Assembly: GCA_930367215.1 (NCBI GenBank)
Contig: OV884056.1
Coordinates: forward strand, 256,397,127-256,461,126
Source: Pollenia angustigena
Taxonomy: Eukaryota; Arthropoda; Insecta; Diptera; Polleniidae
Direction of reading: 5' to 3'
Length of the DNA: 64,000 nt
The position numbers were made by a program, and so were the translations under genes. Below are positions 46,396 to 57,633 of this stretch, in pieces. The notes below the pieces were generated by a model. That model was not told the origin of the DNA. It was given only the letters and a program-made list of their open reading frames with translations, and did not search any database. Every line of letters begins with the position of its first letter. The first letter of the stretch is position 1.

Positions 46396-46429
46396 ACAGA
46401 TACATAACTATGTACATAAAAACAAATTT

Positions 46430-47109
46430 GCTAAATTAATGTAAATAATTTGTTGTTTTAATTAATAGAAAATGTGAACTCAACATTGACCTTGCCAAAA
46501 GCAGTAAAACTATCTATCTTTTATATTTTAGGTTTTTACACTTAATATTTTTGGCATCATTAAAACTTCTCCAACGAACGACATCATGTTCTAAAACATG
46601 TTTTAACTTAGTTTTTTTATTTACATATCACATGCTTTAACCACTAGTATTTTGTTATTGTCTTAAAATTTTCAATATCAGAAAAAAAATTTATATTTTT
46701 ATCAACTTCATGGTATAAAATGAAGTAATTTAATAAACAGGGCGGGGTTTTTAAGCTTTTTGTTGAAAAATATGAAAGTTTATATTGTGCAATTTCACAG
46801 TGAAAATACTTTTGCCAAAGTTTACGGAATATTTTCGAGATATTTAATTGCTCCCTAAACTTATTTATAATAATATTTAAAAAAGGTGAAAAATTACCAT
46901 ATATATTTTTAGTTAATAATTTACTTTAAGCAAACAAATATTTTAAGTTTATCTTGTTTTTTGGTTGAGACTGTGTCCTTTTATATTCAATATTTTTTTC
47001 ACATATAAAAACTTTCCCTCCTATTAAACAAGCTTCAATCGAACTTTCTAATACCAAACTTTGGAAAAATTAAAAGAGAGCTGCATTTTCGCACGAAGCT
47101 TCTCCATGT
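46430..47109. other. No gene seen
   Basis: AT-rich sequence without supported frames or repeats shared elsewhere in the window. Confidence 0.4.
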
Positions 47110-48300
47110 TTCGCGAGGCCAAAGGTCAATAAAAACGGAGTTTCGTAAAAATCTCGCTAACGGAAACAATTTTCCGAAAAATACTTATGTATTATCAAAC
47201 TGGTAGATAGGGAAATTCCCTTTAAAAAAATATCTATGTCACGGTTTTTTGAAAAATTATTTTGTAGTTTTTTTCGTAGATCTAACGGTTTTTGAGAAAA
47301 ATAGTTTTTAAAAAAATTGTAACGTAGAGTATGCGAACCAACGTCACACAGGGGAATTTTGGAAAAAATGGATATAATTCCGGATTTTCTAAGGAGCTAG
47401 TGCGACTGGAATAAAATTTCAGATGACAATATTGCCATATTTGAGCCTAAGTTTTAGATTAAGGGTCTATAGACTTACCCCCTTATTCAGCAAAAATATA
47501 TGAGTTTTACGAAAAGGGTTTATTAACTAATTTTCATAGAAAATTCGTTTTAAAAACCTGAAATATTTTATGAATAAAGCCTTTATTAAGAGGGCCGACA
47601 TAGATTCCCATAGCTGGGCACCTTGGCTGTTACAAAATTTAAAAACGATCCCCAATTCACACTAGTGGTGAATGAGAGTGTATCATTCTGTATGAAGATA
47701 TATATATGTATGTTCTGTGTTCTTGAGTAATTCTTAATCGAATTATTAATGTTAGTCTGTCTGTCCGTCTGTTGAAAATGATCATATGCGAACGTCTTAA
47801 AAGAAAAGAACAATATTCGTGCCAAATTGTTTCTAGTTCTCCTAAGCAGTTTAGGATTGAACTCTAGCAAAATCTGCTCAGTAGGATATTAGTTATGAAT
47901 CCAAATGTGAAACAACCAACCTAAAAAATTTATCATTTTTTTAAAAAATATATGACTAGAAATCATACTACTAAATTTTGTGCACATCGGTCAATAATAG
48001 CTTGGTCTTGTATTTTGCTTTTGTAATTTAATTTTAAGCGAACACCCCGTTTAGAAAATCAAGAATTATTTCCATTTGTTTTTTCCAAAATTCCAGAGTG
48101 TGACGTTGGTTCGCATAATGTACGTCACAATTTTTTGGGAGAGAAATTTTCACTAAAACAGTTAGTCCTACAAAAAAACTTACAAACTTTATTTTGTACG
48201 TAATTTCCTAAGCTACAAACTTGTTAAGTAGTATTTTTTTAAATAAATGTTACCGTAAGCGTGTTTTTTACGAAAAGCCGCTTTTCTTAACTTTTGATCC
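47110..48300. mobile_element. Long inverted-repeat element with nested repeat A fragment
   Basis: Left arm about 47110-47400 and right arm about 48040-48300 are diverged inverted copies; the clearest shared part is ATGCGAACCAACGTCACAC near 47331 and its complement near 48101. Between them lies a minus-strand fragment of repeat A (GTCTGTCTGTCCGTCTGTTG, about 47585-47960) and a small hairpin at 47476-47573. No coding frame. Target duplication not found. A related arm fragment lies at 1660-2040. Confidence 0.6.
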
Positions 48301-48562
48301 CGAATAATTTATGTTGGATATTCATGATGTTGTTGAGAACAACAAACGAAAGATTTGTAATTATTGTCAAATGACATTGGCACATCAACTATTGTACAAA
48401 TTAAACGCTAACTTGAAAATGAGAATCGGAAAAACATTTAAATTAAGCCATAAAAATAAAATTCAGTGCTACAAAACAAAGTTAGGAAAACAAAGTAAAA
48501 ATAAAAAATATGGAATAGAATTAATTCCCAGTTTCTATTTTTTAATATTTTATAAAACAATA

Positions 48563-49050
48563 ATGAGTATTGTGGTTATTTTGTCGAACTATTTATGGTT
48601 TTTTAATCCAAATTTTAATATTTTTAATCAGGCTTAAGTTCGTCAAATTTAATTTTTCATTAAATTATTTTTATGAAGAAAGGAATTTTACAACATGAAA
48701 ATTATTAAAATTGTTATTGATAATTTTTCATTCTTGACTGACCTGAGATTCGAACCCAGCAGCTGGTTACCCTGACATGTTTCGATCACAACCACTTGAT
48801 CTCTTCAGAGGGATTTGCCGTCTTACACTCGCAGCCATCGATGACTGCTGACGTCAATAGTCAAATATCAATCCTTAAACAAAATTGTATTTTAACCTTT
48901 GGTAGATCGAAATTTGCTTTTTTTGAAAGATTATCCATTTCAATTGATTTTACATGTTCTTCCTTACTCCTGTTTTTTCGTACTTTTTGTCAAGAATTCT
49001 TCTTGAAGTCCAAATTTCGATCTACCAAAGGTTAAAATACAATTTGGTTA
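48563..49050 (-). repeat. tRNA-headed dispersed repeat (family E), copy 3, with folded-back end
   Basis: Matches copies 1 and 2 up to about 49011, with several differences in the tRNA-like core. It then continues with an inverted copy of its own interior: 49012-49045 is the complement of 48882-48915 (AAATTTCGATCTACCAAAGG). This fold-back is absent from the other two copies. Confidence 0.7.
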
Positions 49051-49112
49051 TGTTATGTTAATTCCCAGTATCATAAAAATGTTATAATAATGCAAAAATA
49101 AATTTAAATTTC

Positions 49113-49118
49113 TTTATT
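49113..49118 (-). terminator. Polyadenylation signal of the cuticle gene
   Basis: AATAAA on the minus strand, 46 bases downstream of the cuticle-protein stop codon. Confidence 0.65.
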
Positions 49119-49163
49119 AAATTAACAATCATTTACAAATTAAAAAAAAAAAAACATTTATAA

Positions 49164-52100
49164 TTAACCAGACAAAGATTTCAAGGAGCCAGGGCTTAAT
49201 TTACGATTCTTAATCATATAACGGGACTTGTAACCATCCTTATCGGCGGTGTACATGGTAATGGTATCAGTATCAGTCTTTTCATCGTACACGGAGTATG
49301 TACCCATGACAACCAATTGTTCTTCGGGTGTGCCGGGATTAACGACCATGCCAACTTCCTCACGTTTGCTGCCATCAGGTTCTTCCAAACTTAAAATTTT
49401 TCAGAAGAAATATTTATAGTTAAAATGTTTTTTTTTTTTTTTTTTGTTTTCTTTTATAAGGCTTAGAACTTACTTAAGACGATATCCCTCTTTAGTGGGT
49501 GCAAGCTGATATTTCTCTTGCATAATTCTGGGTACAAAAAGCGAATCCAATAAACCAGCTGAAGCAGAGGCAGTTAGTACGGCCATAACGGCGCACAAGA
49601 AGATCTAGAGAAAAATTTGATTAATATATATATATATATATATCGTCACCTAAAATTCAAAAGGGCGTAACAACATTTTTTTTTAATTTTATAGTGCATC
49701 ATAATCATAATTTTAGTCTATGTATTGCAACATAATCAACCAAAACTTGATTTTGAATTTTTTGCTTGTTACGCCCTTTTGCATTTTAGGTGACGATATG
49801 TATTTGAGGTTTTATAGATAATACTTCTTATAAAAAAAAATTAAGCAATAAAATAGGCAGATAGAAATTATCTTTCTCCGGTAGTTTATTTTTTTATTTT
49901 TTTTAATACCCTATGCTAATCCCCGCGAAGCTTGACGCTTGTCTGCAGGAAAGAAACCATAGTGTCTAGCGGAAATCGAACCCGCAACCCCGGGGTTGAT
50001 AGACTAGCTCACTACTAGCTAGCCTACTGGGGCACTCTAAACTATAAAATGTTCCTCACTTAACATCGTGGATTGTTCGTTTACGAATTAAATTACCATT
50101 TTTCTGGAATTGCAATATTGAAAAATTACTGTACTTAAGTATGACAAATACCTAAAATTGGTCGGGTTAAAAAAAGACGTCGTGACAAACCAGATTTCGG
50201 ATAGTGTTGCCAGGTTCCTTTGGGAATGGCAGCTACGGTTTAAGCCTAAATCTAGTTTCAGAGGGGAGATCTTAAAAATATCGGGTAAGCGTCTGATTAT
50301 CGCATTGCTCATGCAAAGGGGTTCCGTGTGCTTTTGCTTTTCAGGAGACCAGTAAAGGCAAATTAAATCAGAAAGCTATAGGCCATAACGCAAAGGACTT
50401 ATGCATTAGTGGGTCTTTTTTTATATCTGGTAAAAGAAAATACATGCTTTGAATATACAAGAAATATTATATTTTTTATAGAAAATGTCCATAAATATAA
50501 AAAGGAAATTTTACTTGATATAGGAAATTTGCAAAAATTTCCTTTTAATAGAAAGTTTAGCAAAAATTTTCTTTTTATAGGAAATTTTGCAAAAATTTTC
50601 TTTTTATAGGAAATTTTGTAAAAATTTTCTTTATATAGGAAATTTTGCAAAAATTTACTTTTTATAGGAAATTTTGCAAAAATTTACTTTTTATAGAAAA
50701 TATACTTTTAATAAGAATTTTTGCAAAAATTTACTCTTTATAGGAAAATTAGCAAAAATATACTTTTTATAGAAAATTTTGCACAAATTTACTTTTTATA
50801 TGAAGTTTTGCAAAAATTTACTTTTTTAAAGAAATTTTGCAAAAATTTACTTTTTATAGGAAATTTTGCAGAAATTTACTGTTTTTTAGGAAATTAAGCA
50901 AAAATTTACTTTTTTTAGGATATTTTGCAAAATTTATTTTTTATAGGAATTTTTGTTAAAATTTACTTTTTATAGGTAATTTTGCAAAAATCTTCTTTTT
51001 ATAGGAAATTTTCTAAAATTTTACTCTTAATAGGAAATTTAACAAAAATTTACTTTTTATAGAAAATTTTGCAAAAATTTACTTTTATAGGAAATTTTGC
51101 AAAAATTTACTTTTTATAGGAAATTTTGCAAAAATTTAATTTTTTTAGGAAAATTTGCAAAAATTTACTTTTTGTAGGAAATGGAAGTCATTATTTTTTA
51201 TCTAAAAACATTCAGAAAAAAAGAAGTTATATACATTTGTAATTATAGAAGAAAGCTACTAAATAATGAGTGAAAGAAACTATTCATTTTGAAAAAGTAA
51301 GCGATGGTTTTACTGGCATTATTCATATCTTTTATTTTTAAGACTTCAAATCGGTGAGAAATTCTGGATCAGGTGAATTAATTAACTACATGAATGCACT
51401 ATTGGATTTTTGTTACAGCCCATTTGCATTAGAATGAAATCTTGTAGATTTCATTTTAAATCTTTGTTCAAAATCTAGGGCGTTTACATTGCAATTGTTC
51501 GACATTAGCTAGATTTTATTATCACAACCAAAACAGCTGACTGAAAGTTTATTTTGTAATACATACATACATAAAAATAATAGGCATTTAAAAACTTGCA
51601 TTACTTTTTTTCATACTCAAGTTTAAATATTTATAATCAAGAAGTACGTTTTTGAAAGCAAATGATGATTTGCATATTTAAGTAAGAGTTATGAAAAATA
51701 TTACGTATAAATAAAATTAAGACTTTCTTTTTCTAAATTCGGGTTTTAAATGCAATCATCATTTTTACTTTCAATTGAATAAATTGAATTCAGTAGCGCT
51801 TCTTTTTCGTTTGTCCTTATGGACAACTAAGACTTAATATAAACTAGTCCCACTGGTTTCGGTTTTAAAATTTTTATTTTCATAAATGTCATATCTTGTA
51901 TACCAAATTGTGTCTTTCCTAACAGCTAGCGCTTAAAATTTTGTAAATAAGTTTATTTTTATTTCATTTTTAAGCCCGCATAGAAAAAGCCAACCGTAAG
52001 TAAAAATATTAACTTAATCATTTTAATTAACTTATTATATAGTTATTAATAAGATCAAACAATAAACAAGTAACACTCTTGACTTTATTGTGGCAAATCT

Positions 52101-55100
52101 GTACAAGAATTTTAAACAAGAAATTTTTATTTTATCAACTCAAATTTCTTAGAAAAAACAATTATTAATGTCAACATTATTAAAGTTTCCCAGTTGGGGA
52201 TCTTGTTCTATTTTAAAATCCAAATTTAACATTCCTGTTTAATTTTTAAAAAATTTTCAATAAAAATTTTTAATCTGATGGCATTTGTACTTTATACGAC
52301 TTTAGTTTGAAACTGTAAACATTTAGGGGATGACCATATACAATTCAACGAGCTGGATATATAAAATTAGGGCGTTTTACTAAACCAGTTTTGTTCTTAA
52401 CCCTAGGAGGTTCAACCAGGTCTGTACACAGTTTTTGCATATAAAGGTGTTAATAACGCTTTTGTTTTGCGTGTTAGAGACGAATCTGTCAATGACTTTG
52501 TGGAAGCATCTAACTAGGTCCACTTTTGATTCGATAAAACGTTTGACATACGTAGGAACTAGAGTTGTCAACCGATTAAGAATAATTCGATTAATCGATC
52601 AAACAAAACCAAACTTTTGTTCGAATAATTTAAAAACGACGATTTTCAAAAAAACGAATATATCGATTAATTAATGTCTAATAATCGAAAATTTTTTTTA
52701 TTAAAAAAAATTTAATTAAAGTTTTGAATTTTGTTTATTCTCATACGTTGTTATTGATTTTATTCAAAATGTAGGATAGTTAAAAAATATTGTTGCCATA
52801 GCCCTGGTTGTAATTAATCTCAATGTTTAGTAACCAAAAACCGTGTTAAGTACTCATTGTATTTCAAAATTGTATTTTATGTTCTTATTAAACAAATCTT
52901 TACAAATAATTGAGTAGGTGAGTTGCAAAACTCGTTCGTTACAAAATTGAAAATACGAGATGACAATTGAATCTAACAGTTCCTTTGGCGCTTTATGAGA
53001 AGAAATATACTAATTGCATCAATGCATGTCCTCTTCCATGATTTTAGCACGGACATGCATTGTCCGTTGTGTTGTGTTGAAAACGATGTAGTGGAAGATA
53101 ATTCAACGACATCACGAAATGCCGAACTTGGTCAAATGGAAAAACACATTAAGAGAGACGGCTCTTCTATAGAAGAAATTGTAGACAGAAGTTTGGCTGA
53201 AGATGTTAGGTCTGCCAACGCCTTTCGAAAATCCAGAGTAATATCGGATTATTAAGGAATTAAGGGTTTTACGATGCCTTTAAGTAATACAACGATATGG
53301 AGTTAAAAAAAGAGGAAGTCATAGCGGATGAAATGGAAGATTTTCCATAGTAATTTTTTTGTAAAAATAATTTTTTTATTCGTTATTCTCATCGATTAAT
53401 CGAAAAATTATTTAGATTAAATCGTTTGATCAACGAACAAAAACAATTATTTGAATTATTCGAACAAAGTTGAAAGGCGAATAATTGACAACTCTAGTAG
53501 GAACCACCCGCAAATATCAAGTCTGCATGTCAAAAGAGATGTTGGATCCAGAACGAGATAAATTCAGCACGTTATTCGGTTACCACATTGGGAACAACGC
53601 ACTTTGTATATACGTGCAAGAAAAAAGCAGTTCCTATCATTTACACACAATTTAAGGACATCCGCCTATATTTTTCCATAGGTTTGGACAGACCTAGCTG
53701 TACCACTAGCGCCAAAAATTTCTAGAACTCTCTAGGTAAATTTTGGAAACCCTTAATGCGGAATATGATTCCTTATGTCACAAGAGAATTTTGCAGAATT
53801 TTTGAAAGACGTTAAGAGGAAGAAGAACTAGATTTTAAAACCAATGAGGATATTAAAAGAAATTAATATTTTTTTATATTTTCTAACTAACCTCTAATGG
53901 CCAATTTTCAGGATTGATATTAAAACACATTTATTTTTAAAATCGTTTTAAATACAAAATTCTCTTCATCACTAAAAACTTAAGTGAAACTTAAGTCACC
54001 GATGTGGTACAATTAATTTCAACTTAAGTTTCCATTGTAATAGTTTAGCACGGTGGCCTCAATATCACAACAATACAACAACAACAGGCAAAGCATTAAC
54101 AGTCAGCTGTATTTTTCAGACCACCTTGTAAATAAATACACTTTTTTATATTTTTTTTTTGTATTTAGTAGTGCTACCATACTTTTATCTTAATTAAATA
54201 AGACTTTTCAAATAAAACTCAAAAAACCAATCTGTTTTAAATACGATTTAAGTTTGTTTTGAAAATTAACTTAATATTGATTTAAATACTATCCTGAAAA
54301 TTGGGCATAAGACTTTAAACATTTTTATTCATAAGAGTTGTATTCCGCTTGCGATGAAGTAGAATATCTTTTGTATCACCTCTAAAAAACCAAAGGACTT
54401 TAATGCATTTCTGCTGCATTTTAAAAATTTTAGACAAAATATTTCAAATTTGTGCGCAAATTACAGGTCCTAATTTTGAGGTTTATTTGAAGAAATTTAG
54501 TACATACGTTAAATTGTCATAAGGACGGAGCCTTTTCACAAATACAACTCCCGAAAGTAAATAGTTGTATGTCCCATAACTACTTTATTTATATTGGTAT
54601 TAATAAAAAATTTAGCGACGATAACATTACATCTCGGCAAAATTGTGTGTTCGTGGGCCCAGAATTGATCCCTCCCTAAAATCACTCTAAGACGAAAGCA
54701 TATCATGTAGACGTAGATATATATATTTCTTAATCTATATTTAATAACATAACTTGTTTAGCCAGGTCCATGATTACCAATGGGTTCCAAAAAGGAAACA
54801 CTCTTGAACATTTTTCTGTAAATACTGTGTGGTATGGTATTAAATGGACGGGCGTGGCGTACTGTGGTACTTTCTGAACGGATTAGATTTAGACAAATGA
54901 CTGACTACCAACGGTTAATGATTGTAAATAAATGTTCGAATTTCTAGAATAAGAATCGCATAGTAGATGTGAAAGTAAAGTAAATATTTAATCGATTTAA
55001 AATTCGCACAACATCAAATGCATTTCATTCGTAAATATTTGTGAAATTGAACAAGCCATTTAACTTCATTACGATTGAGTTCTTCCACTGATCTGTTTTA

Positions 55101-55574
55101 TCTATTTAAGTTCATCTTTTTTGAGTTGTAAAGATTTGTAGTACTTTTTACAATTAACAAGTGCTTGAGTCAATTCTAAAACCACTTACACAAAGTCTAA
55201 TTACATTAAACCTCATTTCATCCAACAAACACTATATAAATTTATTTTAACATTTATTTCAAAGTTTTCTACTTTTGTTTTATAAAGTTGTTTGCATTTT
55301 TTATTCAAAACAATCGGCACTTTATGTTAACATATTTAAAAAAATTAATTGTTCAATTAAAATACTTGACTGAATTTGAAATTCATTCACAATAGATTTA
55401 TCAATAAGTTATTTAACTTAATTACACTTAACATTGCTTTGTATGTAAATCTTAAAATGCATATTTGTTGCAGTTAATTATTATAAAGATATTATTTTCT
55501 TTAGTTGTTTTTTCTAATGTTAAGAATTTCAAGCTGAAATCTCCTTCTCAACTCACCAGTTTAGCAGATGCCAT
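49164..55574 (-). CDS. Cuticle protein with Rebers-Riddiford type chitin-binding region, 3 exons
   Basis: Exons on the minus strand: 55557-55574 (MASAKL), 49474-49604, 49164-49389. Donors are CTG|GTGAGT and TTAA|GTAAGT; acceptors are TCTCTAG|A and TTTTAAG|T. The phases agree and give 124 residues. Residues 1-22 form a classical signal peptide (MASAKLIFLCAVMAVLTASA). After a short spacer comes a chitin_bind_4-like region: YRLN-LEEPDGSKREEVGMV, NPGTPEEQLVVMGTYSVYDE, and MYTADKDGYKSRY, matching the R&R pattern G-x-Y-S...Y-x-A-D-x-x-G-Y. Such proteins bind chitin in the exoskeleton. A tiny first exon ending inside the signal peptide is normal for insect cuticle genes. Intron 1 is about 6 kb, with a MITE, a SINE, a minisatellite and a hAT element. 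Which family member it is cannot be told. Confidence 0.9.
49642..49797. mobile_element. MITE in intron 1 of the cuticle gene
   Basis: ATCGTCACCTAAAATTCAAA and its near complement TTTGCATTTTAGGTGACGAT bound a 156-bp hairpin-forming sequence; arms continue through AAGGGCGTAACAA. It sits next to a TA microsatellite, which hides the target duplication. Confidence 0.65.
49881..50036 (-). repeat. tRNA-derived SINE (family D), longest copy
   Basis: On the minus strand it starts GTGCCCCAGTAGGCTAGC, has an A-box-like GTGAGCTAGTC and a B box GGGTTCGATTTC, then a tRNA-unrelated body (CTGCAGACAAGCGTC, GGGGATTAGCATAGGG) and an A-rich tail near 49900-49880. The body and tail recur at 63122-63200 on the plus strand. 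Confidence 0.75.
50040..50400. other. No gene seen
   Basis: Intronic sequence of the cuticle gene, slightly G+C-richer at 50150-50350. Overlapping frames on both strands show no family features. Confidence 0.4.
50516..51190. repeat. Minisatellite, about 30-bp unit, more than 20 copies
   Basis: Unit TTTGCAAAAATTTACTTTTT plus ATAGGAAAT, with single-base changes and small indels between copies. It lies in the first intron of the cuticle gene. The open frames over it are by-products. Confidence 0.88.
51191..52550. other. Intron 1 sequence of the cuticle gene; no gene seen
   Basis: AT-rich. The part at 52380-52550, and its continuation after the hAT at 53505-53700, is a little richer in G and C and may be one older sequence split by the hAT, but no protein family is recognisable. 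Confidence 0.4.
52560..53496. mobile_element. hAT element with GTAGGAAC duplication
   Basis: Tips TAGAGTTGTCAA and TTGACAACTCTA with exact 8-bp duplications GTAGGAAC (52552-52559 and 53497-53504). Sub-terminal ATTCGATTAATCGAT motifs occur in both ends. The interior contains an 86-residue plus-strand frame (52995-53255). At 937 bp it is an internally deleted, non-autonomous copy. Confidence 0.88.
52995..53255 (+). pseudogene. Possible transposase remnant in the hAT element
   Basis: 86-residue frame with MHCPLCCVENDVVEDNSTTS and an acidic, coding-like C-terminal half (EKHIKRDGSSIEEIVDRSLA). It is the only non-AT-rich part of the element, so it may be residual coding DNA of the parent transposon. 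No domain is recognisable. Confidence 0.35.
53505..55550. other. Intron 1 sequence of the cuticle gene; no gene seen
   Basis: AT-rich. A decayed minus-strand piece of repeat B lies near 54760-54880 (GGTATGGTATTAAATGGACG, compare the B left end). No coding support. Confidence 0.4.
55557..55574 (-). CDS. 18-base first coding exon of the cuticle gene
   Basis: ATGGCATCTGCTAAACTG followed by GTGAGT. It supplies the start and n-region of the signal peptide; joined in phase 0 to IFLCAVMAV at 49604 it completes a typical leader. An upstream A-run (AAATAATGG) precedes the ATG. Confidence 0.85.
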
Positions 55575-55669
55575 TATTTTTTTTTTTTTTAATTTCTTTA
55601 AGAATTAATAAGAGTGTGACTTATTGATTGACTACTGGCTGGCAGAGCATGTGCGGTAACTCTTGAAGA

Positions 55670-55720
55670 TCACAATTAAGACTGATTGCCCAAGAATAGT
55701 TTAACTTAACACAATGGTTT
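55670..55720 (-). promoter_or_regulatory. Possible initiator of the cuticle gene
   Basis: On the minus strand AATCAGTCTT at about 55680-55688 fits the arthropod initiator TCAGT, about 110 bases upstream of the ATG. No clear TATA box or downstream element is seen. Confidence 0.25.
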
Positions 55721-56200
55721 GGTAGCCAGCATACAAGTTGCTCAGCGGTGTTGAATTGACGAAGACTCTTAGAGTATCATTTGAAATATGAAACAAATTT
55801 TGCTAAGAATCTGGCTGACGTTTCTCCATTAACAATGATAATATTTTATATTATTTTTTTAAAAGTAAATAAGTTGGTACAATAAACTAAAGAAATAAAA
55901 TAATAATAAAGTCGAATAGTTTCAAAACCGGTATATTTGATTTAACATGTAGAAATTGCTAATAATATCTACGAGTGTTGGTGTATCTAAATGAGTTTGT
56001 ATGCGTTTATTCAAAATTTTAATATTTTGCATATATATTTATTTAATTTCAAATTTTTAAAGTGCCCTGCAGGAAACCAGGGATCAAGTGTCTCCAACTC
56101 GCCACTTTGTTAATTGTGTTGGTGACTTTTTTTTGAGAATGTCTGCAAAGCGTTTACTGCTTTGTTTACCTTTGAGCAAAATGAGAAATTCTTTGACAGC
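55721..56200. other. Upstream region of the cuticle gene; no gene seen
   Basis: Mostly AT-rich. It would hold distal regulatory sequence of the cuticle gene, but no site can be supported. Confidence 0.3.
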
Positions 56201-56206
56201 TGTAAA

Positions 56207-56345
56207 ACAAGTAAGAAAGTATATCCGGTCAATCCCGATCAAAAAATACCCTACATCAAAATTTCCAGAGTGTATCCTATACGGGACCAATGGGCACTCA
56301 TGGATACGCCAAAAGAAAATTATGTTATGAGGCTATGTTTCATGT
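56207..56345 (+). mobile_element. Dispersed repeat B, 5' portion
   Basis: ACAAGTAAGAAAGTATATCC, a diverged hairpin (CGGTCAATCCCGATC) and ATACCCTACATC, then CCAATGGGCACTCATGGA as in other B copies. Confidence 0.55.
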
Positions 56346-57600
56346 AATAGCCCAATAAAAAATTTTATCATATTGCGAAGCACTACTGGTACATTTAAGA
56401 AAATATGCGCAGAATTATGCGCTACGCAATAAGCCATACAGAAATGCAGTAAAGTAAGTGAAAAAACTCTCAACAACTTTTATAAAAAAAATAACGTTTC
56501 AAGTGCTACGGCATTCCCTTATTACGAAGCAGGTTTGTAAAGGAGAATACTAAAAAATAACTGTATCAAAACATTCAGTGTGTAAAGCTGATCGTTACAT
56601 CCAACAACTTTTTTATGCGCTGAATAATGCGCTCCTTATGTCAAAAATGTATTGCTTCAAAGTGGGAACTCGCCATATAAAATTCATGTCTTCCGTATGC
56701 GCAATGGTAAGCGCAACTCTTATGTTTCTCCCTTACAAACCTGCTTCGTTGGAAGCTCCATTTTTTACTGGGAGTTCTTTGTCCCGAATGTTATTTAGAT
56801 ATCTTCGTCTATATGATTTTTTTGCCGTTAAGTGATTTGGATATGGAGCAAATGTTAAATTTGGTATCTACCAGTACAACATATAATCATGACATAGAAG
56901 CTGCCGTAAAAGTTCTTGTCGCCAACTTTTATCTTAATATCAACATTTATAAGGAAGTCGTATCATTAAAAACTATTTTCGGGTCGAATATGTACCGATT
57001 CCAATTAAATTTTCTCCAATTCATCCAGATTAAGAAGATAAGTTGGGACCAAATTAATTTTTAATACTGTAATAATAAGATGGTGTATGGGCATCAGGGT
57101 GACTGATTTAATCAAAAGTTGGATTTCTTTAAACAACGCCAAAAAAACTTTAGGAATATCGGCGAAGGCTAAAGGCCCAACCAGAATGTGCATAAACAAA
57201 CTTAAGCTACTGTCAAAAATAAACAAAAAAGCCTCTCAAATACATTAAAAAAAACAAAAACAAAATAAAAAACTTTTGATTCCGTACGGAATGTGCGATT
57301 AGTTTCGCACTTTGCTTAAGCAAATTACAGTTTCATTAAATTTAACAAAAAGTTCCCTTAAGTTCAACATGGTTTTACACATATGATTTACATGTATTCG
57401 CTCGGTTGCTTAAGCCACGTTATTCACATTCTGGTTAGGCCTTAAGCCGTCCCTCGCGCCCTCCAAAGTTTGAGAAAAATTACAATTTTACATGAAATCT
57501 GACTATGATGTTTCATAACTAATAAAATAAACTGAAAAATATTTAATAAGCCACTAAAAAAAATCAAATTTTTAATGTATTAAAGAAACGCATTTTCTAT
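56346..57600. other. No gene seen
   Basis: Frames at 56578-57064 lie in sequence that shares wording with repeat B interiors (TATTTAGATATCTTCGTCTAT compared with 25385), so they are probably repeat-derived. Confidence 0.4.
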
Positions 57601-57633
57601 GAATCACATATCTTTAATTTTGTTGAAAAGCAT

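Noticed and set aside
50516..51190. CRISPR-like array
   Set aside because: Units are contiguous, about 30 bp, without unique spacers, in an insect intron; it is a minisatellite.
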